Shown here: positions 42,790 through 57,700 of the stretch, piece by piece
Layout: every line of letters starts with the position of its first letter
Numbering within the stretch: the stretch's first letter is position 1
Assembly: GCF_000003815.2 (NCBI RefSeq)
Contig: NC_049992.1
Location: 17,099,780 to 17,163,779 of the forward strand
Reading direction: 5' to 3'
From: Branchiostoma floridae
Lineage: Eukaryota; Chordata; Leptocardii; Amphioxiformes; Branchiostomatidae
Length of the DNA: 64,000 nucleotides
The notes under the pieces: generated by a model
Told to the model about the DNA's origin: nothing
The model's input: only the letters and a program-made list of their open reading frames with translations
Database searches by the model: none
Position numbers and translations under genes: made by a program

Positions 42790-45700
42790 CTGGAAACAAA
42801 AAAGGTCACATTTAAAAACATTTTAAAGTAATTTTTGTAGAATTTTTTTTAGAAATTTTTTCCAAACTTTTTTAGAAATTTTTTCTTTCAAAAATTTTTA
42901 TATTTCAGCCATACATAGTATGGTGAAATATATTGTATTCGTAATGTTTCTTTCTTCTTTCTTTCTTTCTTTCTCCTGTCAAATCTTCAAAGTGATTCAT
43001 CTCCGCCGTTCCTGGACCGAATGACCTGAAATTTGGCACAGGGGTAGAATGGGCCAATCCTTGATGCCTTTTTCTCAGTTTTTTCATATCTGCCTCTAAA
43101 ATGATTTTATTGAGATTTTTTGGTCAATTTTAGACCAAAACTGTATATTTTGGCCCCTGTACCCTGGTATTACAACCAAATGAGCTGAAATTTGACAGAG
43201 ATGTGCCTTGATAATGCCCCCATATAAATTCGATAACACTTTTGGTGTACAGTACAACAAAATGCTTATTTTTGCGATTTTTTGACCAATTTTTGACCAA
43301 AAAAGGACACTTTTGGCCCCTGTACCCTGGTATTACAACCAAATGAGCTGAAATTTGACAGAGATGTGCCTTGATAATGCCCCCATATAAATTCAATAAC
43401 ACTTTTGGTGTACAGTACAACAAAATGCTTATTTTTGCGATTTTTTGACCAATTTTTGACCAAAAAAGGACACTTTTGGCCCCTGTACCCTGGTATTACA
43501 ACCAAATGAGCTGAAATTTGACAGAGATGTGCCTTGATAATGCCCCCATATAAATTCAATAACACTTTTGGTGTACAGTACAACAAAATGCTTATTTTTG
43601 CGATTTTTTTACCAATTTTTGACCAAAAAAGGACACTTTTGGCTCCTGTACCTTGGTATTGCAACCGAATGAGCTGAAATTTGACACAGATGTGCCTTGA
43701 TAATCCCTTCATATAAATTCAATAACACTTTTGGTGTACAGTGCAACAAAATGCTTATTTTTGCGATTTTTGGCCAATTTTTGACCAAAAAAAGGACACT
43801 TTTGGCTCCTGTACCCTGGTATTACAATTAAATGACCTGAAATTTGGTATAGATAGGCATTAGATACTTAGTAACAAGATTCAAGTAAAATTTTTGACAT
43901 AAACAACTTTAAGATGATTAATTTTGGCACTTTTCTGAGGGGAAATTTGTTTTCTTTTGGCCTCCTGACGTGACCTTCCGTGACCCCGCACAGAGCCACA
44001 CCTGTGCGCGTCAGCCGGAGAGTTAATTGAATCAAAGACCTAGCCAATCAGCGAAGAGGAATTTGGCAAATGATCAACGCATCATCTTCTCCAGTTACAT
44101 GTTGCTGTTACAGCTTACCTTTGCCACTTCTTCTGTGTAAATTATTTTGTCTCTCTGGTCCTGCTAAAAACATAATATCGTAATTGGAACACACCGCGGA
44201 ATTGCACGGAGAACGGGCGAGTGGTTGGAAGGGGGTGCACTATACCGGCCGAACGAAACACGGCACAATTAACTGCCGCTGTGTACCTTTATACATCCTC
44301 TGTTGTTCCTTTCTTTCCTGTTAGTAGTTGCACAAAACAAAAATCTGCATGAGCATACAAAAAGTCATGAGAAAATGGGCGTATACTGACAAGAATTTTC
44401 ATTTAATTTTGGTCCGTCATAACCGCTATGACGTAAAACTTTACTGCTGGCCGTAGCATTAAAAATGGCGGGAAAATGGCGGCGTACGTTCAATTTGACC
44501 CATTCAGTCATAGATCCGGGCTATAATGCAACGGTTCCTCACACTTTTGCACGAGTTGTAGGTCACCAAAAGAAATTCAAGATTGCTGTTGAATCATGCT
44601 CGTCTTGTGCCGTGAGCACATGTGATTATTATCTACAAATCTGGCAATGAACGTGACAGTGTGTTTGTCCCACGACGAGCTCGCCTGCCCCGAAAATGAC
44701 CTGAAAACTTTTGGCCTTGTTGTCTTCGAATGCATTGTTATCGATGCTTTGTAAATTATGTATTGGACACCTAGATGTCTGAAGTGTGCATACCTCAGAA
44801 ATAACTATTGTTGCATGTGTAGATCTCTTTAAGTTCCACTATTTTTAATCGACCGGTATAAGGCTTATGACCGGTATTATGCCAATGCATGTTATCAGTT
44901 CTTTGGGGCATATCTATGATAATCCCAGCAGTCACTTAACTTCTCTTCAGGAGTTTAGCGTAACACTATTTCAGGTCAAACCGTCAAAGGCAACTAAAAA
45001 CAAACTTTAACGTTACTGAGTTCAACAGTACTTATAACTTGTTATCCGAAGTTGAAACGCTAGCGATGGTATTTTCGCTGCGCTGTTAGCTCCGTGCGAC
45101 TGTTGTTGACGGTCTTATAACGGTATATTTTGCACCCCTGTACCCTGGTATGAGTAACATTTGGTATAGATAGGCATAAGATAGTTGGTAAAATGATCCA
45201 AGTAAAATTTTTGGCATAAAGTACTGTAAAAGGCTTAATTACAGCACTTTTTTTAGGGGAAATTGGTTTTCTTTCGTTCTCCATGCCATGACCTTTCGGA
45301 CGTTCACCCCACAGAGCCGACATCTGCACCTGCGTCTAGCCGGCAGGAAGAGTTAATTCAATTAATGGTTCCGCCAATCAGCGAAGAGGAAAGCGAAGGC
45401 TAATTAATATTCATAAGCGGGACCACACAATACGTTAACTTGAAGACTCAGGCCGTACAGACTTCTTGCCAGGATTTTTTCAAAGCGTCGGACAGGGGTC
45501 CGGGGGCCGCCTGGCGGGGTCCAAGGGCAGGGCCACTGTGGGGGGGACCCAGGTGGGCGAAGCCCCCCCGGAAGCTCTTGCATTTTAGACTATTGAGAAG
45601 GCTTCTTTTATCAGTTTTTTTAGGGCCATATCTACGATAATCGTAGCAGTCACTTACTTCTCTTCAGCAGTTTGACTTTAAAATATTTCGGGTCAAAGCT

Positions 45701-48700
45701 TCAAAGACAACTAAAACCTCATAAACAACAAACTTTACTTAGCTCAACAGTATACAAAAATATTGTACGGGTTGCCATCCTTAGTTGAAGCGCTTATTTA
45801 TAGCGCTAGTATCTTCGCTGCGCCGTTAGCCGCCGTGCGACTTTTGTTGACGGTCTGATATCCCTACGTCGCCGCCTCGCTGATATTCCCACGGACATGT
45901 TTCAAGAAAAATACCCAGCAAAAAAACGCTGTTCTGCGTCAAATTCTATTCTATAAAACATGTGGGACTCAGTGTTACAGTCTAAATATTTTGTAGAAGC
46001 ACCGCTGTAGGAAAGAAGGTCCAAGCAATGTAAAACATCACGTAGCATGAAGTTCGCTGTCAACTGGCACACAGCACATGACTGTTTGAAACTCTAAGTC
46101 TAATCAACAGCCGTGTTTGATTGATAGCCGGCGGTCCTTTGATGAAGTCGGCGAAAGGTGCGTTAGTTAGAAAATCTGCGTTTAGTTTTGATACGTAATT
46201 ATAAGTTAGACAGTGGCGAGAATGATTATTTTCTCATCAATATTTCTCTTCAGAATTATTTGAACTTAATTGTACATCTAAACAATTGGCTTACCTGTGC
46301 AATGTTTATATGATTAATGATCAGTGTACTGAAATCATGTGTAACGTATGGCTCCTAGTCAATAGATCAGCATTTTCTCTATAGTGACCACCTGTCTATA
46401 GTGGCCACATTTCCTAGTGCTGTTGTTGTTTGACATAAACTTTGAACATTTAAATTGTAAGTAACTTTAAACTGCCAGAGTTTCAGCCCAATAAAACACT
46501 CTCAGCGCCAGGGTATGAACAGACTGACCAGACAGACGAAAATAAATCCTCGAACAAGGTTCAATCGTATCTTCCGGGTCTGGCAGGAAGTTGTTAAACT
46601 AAAATAAGAATAGGCTCGATGGCTGATTGCATACAAAGTAAAACAGTTTAACAGTTTTACAGCTTGAAGAAAACAAACGCTCCTACAGTACCTGCACCTG
46701 CTTGATAATTATTAAATCGTATGCCCTACTTGAATAAAAAAAGTTCACTGCAATAATAAATGTACCCACATCACAAGGAGCTTATACTTTTTTAAACTTA
46801 CACCTAGTTATCGTACTGAAAATTGTTAATGACATTACATGAAGTCATTCAACAATTTTCAGTCATGATGAAAATTTTCTGAATGGAAGGTGTGATTATT
46901 GTCATTTTCTGAAAAATAGAAGCAAGCTCTGTTTTTACCTGGAATCAATTCACAATACCAGTCCACTTTGGGGGATAATGTACTGTTAAGAGGATGTTCC
47001 ATTTTTGCGCAGGGGTGATTTGGAACAGTCCAATGTTGCGTGGGAAGGGGTATGGCTGAAATATGCTGTATTTGCTCTTAAGCAAATGTCGGCCTTTCTA
47101 GTTTTAGAAATTTTTTTATAGAAATTTTTTCCAAACTTTTTAAGAACCTTTTTTTAGAAATTTTTTACAAATTTTTTTAGAAATCTAAAGAAAAGAAAAA
47201 TTTTAGAAATCTTTTTTTAATCATTTTCACAGAGTGCAGTGCATTTTACAGATAAATTACAAGGCGCCATTCATCACTGTAATGCGCCCAACATCAGAAC
47301 ATTATTCTACAACGAACCTGATTGTAACTATCAAATTGAATGTAACATTGCTGGCAAATGGAGACCAGTACTGTAACATGCGTTTGTACATTTTGGATTC
47401 TTGCTTTGTGCTTACACAACATGTTTGAATACTAGCAAATGTATTTCAAGACTGCATTGAATGAATGTAGGGAGGGCAGTCATTATTTCAAATTTATTGA
47501 CTATGGACGAACCTGACCAATGAGTCCCAAACGCTTGTGATTATGTGAAGTTTTGATTTGCAAACCAAGTTCATATATTTCCAATTGCAACACACTGATA
47601 TTGCTTTGGGCTACTTAAACGTCCTGTCAAGTGTTCTAACCTACCCCAATCAGTAATTTTACACCACAATGTGTGTAGTTGCATGATAAATGTTGGCATT
47701 CAAAAAAGAGTAGAATAACTGTATGATGGCTGACCTTTCTGTTTCAGTTTGAGCAGCTGACCATCACCAGACCCGATGTACAGGAACCCATCGTTGTCCA
47801 GGGCTGGGGAAGACTGCATTTCCCCTCCCAGTACCTTCTCCCATTTCAGTTTCCCTCGTCTGATGTCCACAGCAAGCACTGACCCTCCAACCGTGGCTGT
47901 GCATGGGGAAAAGCAGTACACCAATTAAGAATAAATACTAGTAGTTTCATCAGGTTGATGACACAAAGCAGTGCCACAGAGTAGCAAGAAGCTAGTTTGT
48001 CCCTGACAGTGATAATAATCACTAACCAATAACGAAGTATGGCTACTTCTCCAAAGGTTGAAGGTTCAGCACTTTTCATTATGAACCTTGAGGAAGGTAC
48101 AATATGGACAACCAAAGCAGGGCTCAAAAAGTATTTTGGGAATACAGTCATAGGTACACTGGTGATTCTGACCATAAATTTATGAGCACAGAAAACATTA
48201 TTGTGTCCACCTTAAGCTTAAGATTATGTGTTAAGCACCAAGGACAGGTGTGCTTTCCTGTGTTTGGATGGCATTCTGCACAAAGGACAGGTGTGTCTGC
48301 CTGTGTCTGGATGGTGTTCAGCACCAAGGACAGGTGTGTTTGCCTGTGCTTGGATGGTGTTCAGCACCAAGGACAGGTGTGCTTTCCTGTGTTTGGATGG
48401 CATTCTGCACAAAGGACAGGTGTGTTTGCCTGTGTCTGGATGGTGTTCAGCACCAAGGACAGGTGTGTTTGCCTGTGTCTGGATGGTGTTCAGCACCAAG
48501 GACAGGTGTGCTTTCCTGTGTTTGGATGGCATTCCGCACAAAGGACAGGTGTGTTTGCCTGTGTCTGGATGGTGTTCAGCACCAAGGACAGGTGTGTTTG
48601 CCTGTGCTTGGATGGTGTTCAGCACCAAGGACAGGTGTGTTTGCCTGTGCTTGGATGGTGTTCAGCACCAAGGACAGGTGTGTTTGCCTGTGCTTGGATG

Positions 48701-51700
48701 GTGTTCAGCACCAAGGACAGGTGTGTTTGCCTGAGCTTGGAAGGAGTTCAGCAACCCAAAGCAACTTACAGTTTTGAAAAATATATGAATATCTACATGT
48801 ACCAGTGCACTTACTTCACAGTATTTCAAGGCAAGTTAAGTGGCAAGTCATTGTCTCTTATTTTTTTTCACATAACCTAATGTATGTTTCTGAAAATGAG
48901 GGATAAAATGATGGAATGCGCTTAGAAGTAATCATTTCCCCAACTATACTCCTTTATTTATAGCCCTGTAGTACACTGGTTCCAATAGACGTCATGCTGT
49001 ATTTCCTAGTTGTATAGTGGCATTAAAGAATGGTCGGGACAAACAGTACACCAGCTAGAAACCTTGGCCAAAGATAGACGAAGATGGAAGACTTATGTGC
49101 TTACTTGTGTGTGGATGGTGCTCATTACCAAGGACAGGTGTGTTCACCTGTGTGTGGACCATTTTCAACATTAGGGACAGAGTTGTTTATATATGTGTAT
49201 GTGAATGGTGTTCAAAACCAAGGAAAACATGTTTGCTTGTGTGGCTAGTGTTTAGCACTAGGAACAGCTGTTTGTGTGTGTTTGTGTGTGTATGGATGGT
49301 GTTCAGCACCAATGACAGGTGTGTTTGCCTGTGTATTGACTTTGTTCAACACCAAGTCATTGTCTCTTATTTTTTTTCACATAACCTAATGTATGTTTCT
49401 GAAAATGAGGGATAAAATGATGGAATGCGCTTAGAAGTAATCATTTCCCCAACTATACTGCTTTATTTATAGCCCTGTAGTACACTGGTTCCAATAGACG
49501 TCATGCTGTATTTCCTAGTTGTATAGTGGCATTAAAGAATGGTCGGGACAAACAGTACACCAGCTAGAAACCTTGGCCAAAGATAGACGAAGATGGAAGA
49601 CTTATGTTGATGGCATTGCTGCCCCTACGGCCGATGAGGCTATGGGACCGGTGAGGTGATAGTGGCAAGCAGTACGAAAAAAAATACAGGAACCTTTCAA
49701 TAAACCCACCTACAAACAGCGTTCCGTCCTTGTTGATGACTGGAGTAGAGTCGATCCCGTCGTGGTCCTCTCCGACGTCAAACTTCCTGACAAGACTGCC
49801 ACTGTCGGCGCGCAGGGTGTAGATGTGGGAGTCCCGCGAACTGAAGTACACGTACCGGCCGTCCCGGCTCAGGACTGGGGCGGCCCAGATCGGACCAGCT
49901 GCTTTGAAGGACCAGGCAGGAGTCCCTGTGTAACAGATGTGGAAAAGATGTTACCCTTGCAAAAACTGTTCCATATTGACACTATATTTAGACATCATCA
50001 TCTTCTGGGTGGACCAGATTGGACTGGGTGCTTTGAAGGACAAGACTTAGCGAAACAGGAAAAGAAAGGGAACAAAGAATATGTATATGTCTGCAACAAT
50101 GGAAGGGAGTAGCCTCTTTTGCAGCCTTCTAGGAGCACTGGCTGGGCTGGGGTGGGGGGCGCTGCTTTGCAATCTTAAAATGTGGGCAAGGTTCTTCTAT
50201 AGAAACTCTCATATGTTGACTCAGTGGATCAGCACTCCCAAAAAACATATGCCAGTGCTCCTACAGAAGACTGTGAAGAAGGCTAAGGAGGGCTATGGCA
50301 CATAGACTATCTGCTGCCTACCTCAGGGCAGTAATGTGCCTTATGTCATACCTGTGACGCAGAAACGTTCGAAACGGGTGTTCCGGACTGGGCCATAACT
50401 TCCGTATCAGACCAGTTCGAAAGGCGTATCACACAGGCTCCATTCGAATAAATCAAACTGTTTCGAGCGGGCCGAGTGCGGCGCCATCGAATGTTCAAAT
50501 ACCTGATTCAGACGTTGGAACATTACTGTTGCAACACTTTTTGTTCGAGGGCACCAAATTTGATCAACTTCTGGCGCATTTCGCATCAAAACAGGGGTTT
50601 TCTTACTAGGTGGGTATGACATAAATAAAATACAACACGGTGTATTCTGCATCACCCCTCGTTCCCAGCCCTCCCGCGGGTCGGATTACCCTCCGGCCTT
50701 CAGCCGTCTGGCGATCTGACCCGCGGTCGGGCTGATACCTCGGGTGATACAGAATACACCGTGTTGTATTCTATATTTACCAGTCTGTGTATCCAGCGCA
50801 AAGGCGTTAAAGTTGGTCTCCGCCAAAACTCCAACGTACACCAGCCGACCGTCATGTCCGATGGCAAGGCCTATCCAGATCTCTCCACCCAGATCGCGTG
50901 ACCACTTCACCGCCCCGTCCGGCGTGAAGGCGTACATCATGCTATCCAGGGTGCCGATGTAGACCGTGCCATCAGCGCCGACCAAGGGGGAACATGTAAC
51001 GGAGACACCTACAACAGACACAGTAGAAGGCATAGGTCAGTATCACACTTTTACATGAACAGGCCTTTTTTAGCTATAAGAAATATTGTACTTGGATCCA
51101 CAAGAAATAACATCAACTCACGCAATTCCACCCAGTGCTATAATACTGCAAAATGGAAAAATTATGTGCATTTGAAAGAATTTGGAAAGATGTACAAAAT
51201 GTAATGCAGCATCAGTTATCTTGACGTTATTTCACACACTTCAGACATTTTGGTGTTCAAGACAATCTTGAGAAGGCCTCTATAACAATGCCTTTATGTG
51301 GCGGTATTATGGCACCTGGAGGAATCATGAGAGTTGATGTTAACTATAAAGTGAAAAAATCTCAATTTCAGCAGTTCTTGCAACCATAAGAGATAGCTTT
51401 GTCCCTACTTTAGACCTACCAAAGTAAAGTAAGCATTACATTTAGTAGTGTGAATTCCAATGATTCTGCAAAAAGTGCACAAGTAGTGGACAGTTTTTTC
51501 AGCCTAATCACAAACCTGTTTTGTATCTCCATACAACGTGACCATCTTTCACACGTAAGGCATTGACATGACCGTCCTCCGTTCCAAAGTACACCACAGA
51601 CTGATCAGGGCTGAAGGCAGGAGACGACCCGAGATCTTCCTCTGGAAGGGATAGGAGAAATGTAAGAAATGTCATTTCTTTGTGCTATCGCTTTTATCAA

Positions 51701-54700
51701 TTTGTATCATCAATTATTGCTGCTGACTTCAGTACCAAGGACAGGTCCATTTGCGTCAGCATTGCATTCAGGACCAGCTGCAGATTTATTTTCTTGTGTC
51801 TGTATGTCATTAAGTAGGATTTTTATCCGTGGATGGTTTTCAGCACCAAGGACAGGTGCGCTTACCTGTGAGTGGATGGTGTCCAGCACCATGGATAAAT
51901 TTGTTTATCTATGTGTATGGATGGTGTTCAGGACCAATGACAGATTTGTTTACCTATGTGTATGGATGGTGTTCAGCACCAAGGACAGGTGTGTTTGCCT
52001 GTGTATTGACCTTGTTCAACACCAAGGACATGTACTTGTGTGTTGATGGTGTGCAGCACCAGGGACAGGTGTGTTTACTTGTGTGTGGATGGTGTTCATT
52101 ACCAAGGATAGGTATGTTCACCTGTGATTGGACAATTTTCAACATTAGGGACAGAGTTGTTTATATATGTGTATGTGGATGGTGTTCAAAACCAAGGAAA
52201 ACACGTTTGCTTGTGTGGCTAGTGTTTAGCACTAGGAACAGCTGTTTGTGTGTGTTTGTGTGTGTAGTGTATTGCTGGTGTTCAACACCAATGACAGGTG
52301 TGTTTGCCTGTGTATTGACTTTGTTCAACAATTTTACTCATGTGTTGATGGTGTTCAAGGAAAATATGTTTGCTTGTGTGGCTAGTGTTCAGCACTAGGA
52401 ACAGCTGTTTGTGTGTGTTTGGTATTCATTCTGTTTGTCCATGTACATGTATGTAAAAGGGCATTGAGTACCACTGCCATCAACATTGTCTTTAATTCAT
52501 TTTCACTAACCTGTAGTAAATGTCCACTTGACTTTTCCTGTCTCCCCATCCAAGGCATACATCTTGCCATCATCAGAACCAATGAAAATTGTCTCATCTT
52601 CCAAATTCACCGGCTCGAATAACTTTGTCCTCTTCTGATCTTCATTGTCCTTTTGCACTTGGACATCTTCTTGTTGGTCGTCATCAGCACTTCCTACGAT
52701 CCTGTTCCACTCTTCGTCATCTGTATATATTGAAGGTACTCCATCCTCGTCAATCTTGGCCGGTTTGATCTTTTCGTCTATGACACGGACACTGAGCTCG
52801 TTCAGTTCCATTTGGAGCACCTTAAGGTTGCTCAGAAGATGCTTCTCTTTAACCGACTTTGGGATGATGACGACACCCTTTTGCATGGCCCATCGCAGGA
52901 CAATGTTGGCCACAGGGATGTCCAAGATTTTGGAAAGTTTCGCCAAAATGGGACTTGTCAAGACAGGGTTCTTCGCCCGTTCCACGATCTTCTTCCTAAA
53001 CATCCAGTCCGTCCACATGCCACCCAGTGTGCTGTATCCCTGGTACACCATGCCGTGCTTTTCGCAGAACTCTCTCGTGGCCTCGTCGCGATAGAAAGGG
53101 TCAAACCAGTTCTGTACGACGGACACGGGTACCTCCGCCGTTGCCAGCAGCTTCTCCAAGTGTTTGGGGTAGAAGTTGCTGACTCCGAGGCTGCGAACTT
53201 TGCCCTCGTTGTGGAGCTCCTCCATGGCCTTCCAGGTCTCTTCCCATGATGCTTTGGGTTCATCCGGGGCACACTTAAAGTGGGGATCGCTGCAGTCTTG
53301 ATCGTGGATCAAGAGTAGGTCGATGTAGTCCATACCAAGTTTCTCAAGGGACTCCTGGACCGAGTCGAGCGTCAGGTCGTGGCCAAAAAACCTTGGGGAG
53401 ACCTTAGTGACGAGGAAGATGTCTTCTCGTGGGATGCCCGAGTCCTTAACGGCCCGACCAACCTCTTCTTCTGAGTGATAGCGATAGTACGACTGTGCTG
53501 TGTCAATCATTCTACAAAATAGGAAAAACAATAAAAAAAGTTAACGAAGGAACCTTGATTTAATCCAAAGGATAAAATTTTGAGTTACAGGCATAAAAAG
53601 TCATCATGTGATGCTTGTAACGTCGACTCTCATAGTTCTGACGGATAACTGATTAAAACATCATTAAAAAAGTTGGTTTTCTTAAAAAAACCTGAAACAC
53701 CTGCCACAGATATCTGCAGTGCCCATACCTTGGGAATTACTGAAGCCACACGAGTAAGGTCTTTGTAATTCACCGTTTTCACAAACTTGTCCTAGCTTTT
53801 AGAGTACCTAGCAAGGTCAACATCACATGTAGCAGATGTTAATGACCTATTGAGACTCATCTAAGCATCCTATAGGAATATTTCTGATACAGCACATCAT
53901 TAATAATTACATTCATGTCATACCTGTGACGCGAAAACGTTCGATACGGGTGTTCCGGACCGGCTGATAACTTTCCGTACGGCCTGGGTTTATCACACGG
54001 GCTCCATTCGAATAAATCGACCTGTTTCGAGTGGGCCGAGTACGGCACCATTGAAAGTTCGAATACCTGATTCGGACGTTGGAACATTACTGTTGCAACG
54101 CTTTTTTTTCGAGGGCAACAAATTTGTTCAACTTCTGGCGCATTTCGCATCAAAACAGTGGTTTTCTCAGGTGGGTATGACATAAATAAAATACAACACG
54201 GTGTATTCCGTATCACTCGAGGTACCAGCCCGACCGCGGGTCGGATCGCACGACGGCCAAGGTACATTCTATATGTATCTTGCCAATATATAAAGGATAT
54301 ACTGTTACAACCTGACTCCATGGTAGCAAGATTTTAGATGATTTTTAGATGACAACTTAACCCTTCAATCATACACCAGCCCCTCCTCCTCTTATGGTTT
54401 TGATTGACAGCTTACCTATATCCAGCTTTCAGTGCAAACAGCACCAGATCATATGTCTTATCCATCATCCCAGCTGTTCCGAGGCCAAAGACTGGAACTG
54501 CAAGAAAATTGATAGTACAATGTATCAATATTTTCTTTTATTCCATTCATCATTTTGTACTTCTGGTGATATCAGAAATTTGCCAAAAGCAATTCCTTAA
54601 ACTAACAATAAACATGTAAAATAGAAACAGATACAATCATAAAGGAAAATGACTTTCTCTGAATGCTGTACAGAATTTAGTATTTTGCATCTACTGCAAT

Positions 54701-57700
54701 GAACTTGAAAGAAACTTACATTGAATCTATTAATTGTTTAAAATTTAACTTAAATTTACAGATAAAGGAGACTCTTCTTTTTCTACAATATTTGAACAAG
54801 GCCAAAGATGATATTTTTGTACAGTTTTGTACCAATTATATTTTTGCACATGCAACATACTTGTGTGTCCACTTGGCATCCTGAAATCTGGGATATGAAC
54901 TTCAGGTTGTTGCTCTACATTTCCCATGAGTCTGTTCACCGTAGCATCGTCTAAGATTGGCTCCCCGTCTTCGTCAATCTCCACGGGAACGGCGTCTTCA
55001 TCGATCCAATCCATGAGGTGGTCGCTCAGGTCCATCTCCAGAATATTCAAGTTGTTCATGATGTGTTTTTCATTCACAGCCTTGGGGATCACCACCACGT
55101 CCTTCTGTATGGCCCAGCGTAGAACAATATTGGGTATTGAAAAATCCAACGGCACTGCAATTCTATGGAACACGTAATGCGAAAGAACGGGGTTGACCAT
55201 GGAAGGGTCGTCAATCATTTCCGCCCACCGCGTTCCCAGCGTACTGTACCCCTGGTAGACGATGCCACGCTGACGACAGAAATCCCTCGTTGCCTCGTCG
55301 CGGTAGAACGGGTCGAACCAGTTCTGTACCAGCGAGACAGGCACCTCCGCCATGGACATCAGCTTGTTCAGATGTTTGGGGTAGAAGTTGCTGACTCCAA
55401 GGCTCCGTATCTTCCCCTCTCTGTGGAGCTCTTCCATGGCCTTCCAGCTCTCTTCCCAAGACGCCGTCGGATTATCCTTGGGGCATTCGAAGGAATCGTC
55501 ATCACCATCTTCATCAGCCTCCTCCATACAGTCTGGCGAGTGGATCAGAAAAAGGTCGATGTACTCGGTGCCGAGTTTGTCAAGAGACACGTCGACGGAC
55601 TTCTTGGTCGAACTGAAGCCGAAGAACTTTGGAGCCAGTTTGGTGATGATGAAGATGTCTTCCCGGGGGACGCCCGAATCCTTGATGGCTCGGCCGATAG
55701 ATTCCTCGGAGTAACGGTAGGACTGCGCTGTGTCGATCATCCTGTACAGATGGAAAACGTAAATGTCAAGGAAAGATTTCTCCTCATCCCTCCTTCGAGC
55801 CAAGCAACATTAAATCAAATGACCCACCCATCAATCAATCAATGAACAAATCCATGGATCAATCAATCAATCATGTGGCAGCACATTGCCAAGTTTCTGT
55901 TTTATTTAATAGACCAGAACCTAGAGGTCTAGGGTTCAAATTCCCTGACAAGACCCAGTGTTGAGCTCTTGGGAAAGGCACTTCACACAAATTTCCACAC
56001 GTCACTCACGGAACGGTGAAAATGGCCAACCCAACTTTGTTTAGAGATGTTTCTCAGATAGGACATCAAATGGAGGACCTTGTTTGAGGAGAGCCACACC
56101 TCCAGCACATAAAAGAAGCCAAACTTGATAGTCTCTTCATCATTAATTTTCTTGAGTGTTATTTCTTAGAAACATTTGTCCAATCAAGGAGGTCTTTATC
56201 AAACCTGCTTGGTGCCATGGTATACAGTAGTTTGAATGAAGAAAAGTAATTGATCAAAGTTATCTTAGCATAATCTGTCAAAGAAAGGTAATTTTGGAAT
56301 CAGATAATATACAACAACATATATAGCAAGTCAGTTCCCATGCTGTTTCTGCAGCAGGCCTTTCTTTAATGGAGGTGTTGCTAGCCCTTCCTTTAACTTG
56401 ATTGCCTTGAGGCACCTTCTTAAATATGAAACACCCATTTTACATCCCGCCCAAAAGACCCAAGATTAAATCTTAGTCTATATTAAGTCAATAGACGAAG
56501 TTTGACTTAAGTTTAGAGACTTGATAAAAATGACTATCAACTTTTCTCTACGTCGCTCTTGCTATTTTCTTGGACAAAAAAGCCTCAAAACATGTGAAGG
56601 TCTGCTGCCATAGTGTTGGTATAATCTACTCATTTTCTAATCGGTCCAACTCCAATCCACTAGATTTCTTATTAATAATCTTAAGGTCCAATTTTTCCAG
56701 ATCGGTCCAACAAGAAAAAAATGGTTTTGTACCGGTACACCGTACCCAACTCTATTAGTAATCACTAATAAATGTGATAACCTCACCTGTAGCCAGACTT
56801 AAGTGCGAATAACACAGCATCGTATGTCTTCTGGTACATCTGTGCTGTGCCTAAACCGAGTACAGGAACTGAAAATGGAAAAAAAGAAGAAATGAATACA
56901 AAAGATATTTTGCATCATTTTAAAAATTGGACTAGTGTACAATTACACGTACAGTCAAAACTGCTCAACTGCTCAAGTGTCACAGTACAAAATCAAATTT
57001 GTGACAATCTCTGCATTAAAAAAACATGGTGTGATGTACAGAATGCATGCAGAATACACTGTATTGTGTTCTTTTCATGTCATACAAGGCCTTTATAAAC
57101 ACAGATGTGAAGTGTCCCAGAAGTGGAGAAAATTTGGCTTATCAAATGAAAATTATCTTAGACAGTGACATCAAATAGAATGTACGAATCTGGTATTCAA
57201 ATTTCTGACAATGGGGCATGTAAGGTGCGTTTCAATTATTTGATGGAAGCCAAATGGCAATTGTAATACAATTGGAAGCCCAAGCAATATGTTATTATAA
57301 TGACTGATCCAGAATGCTATCACAACCAAAGTATGGCATGAATTATGACTCTTACTAGTATATCCGCTAGGCATCTTCTTGTCCGCAATTGGTTCAACTT
57401 CCTTCATTTCACCTGTTTGGTAGCCATTAATCCAGTTTTCCTGTATTTCTTGAGGCAATGACTTTATTATCTAAAGCACAAAAAGGTAACATCATTTTTA
57501 GTACATCAAGTTTAGAATCATCATCATCATCTTTCGTCCCTGCCAGGCAGGGTTTTATAGATACAGGAAGATACAATGTACATGTTTCCCCTGACCAAAG
57601 GTGTTGCCTATTACGACCAAAAAAAGCAACTTTGACATGGAATGTTGTAAATATGATGTTTTACAAAATGAGCTACTGTAAATGCATTTAAGTTCGTGGG

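Noticed and set aside
43130-43712. Open frames of about 100-150 codons on the minus strand
   Set aside because: They come from the 163-bp tandem array in a gene C intron.
48104-48880. Long open frames (up to about 258 codons) across the 43-bp repeats on both strands
   Set aside because: Every frame is the same repeat in rotation, the array lies in an intron of gene C, and the unit simply lacks stop codons.
52645-55845. Plus-strand open frames of 145-226 codons over the reductase exons
   Set aside because: Antisense shadows of the aldo/keto reductase exons. The minus-strand reading has intact domains and splice sites.
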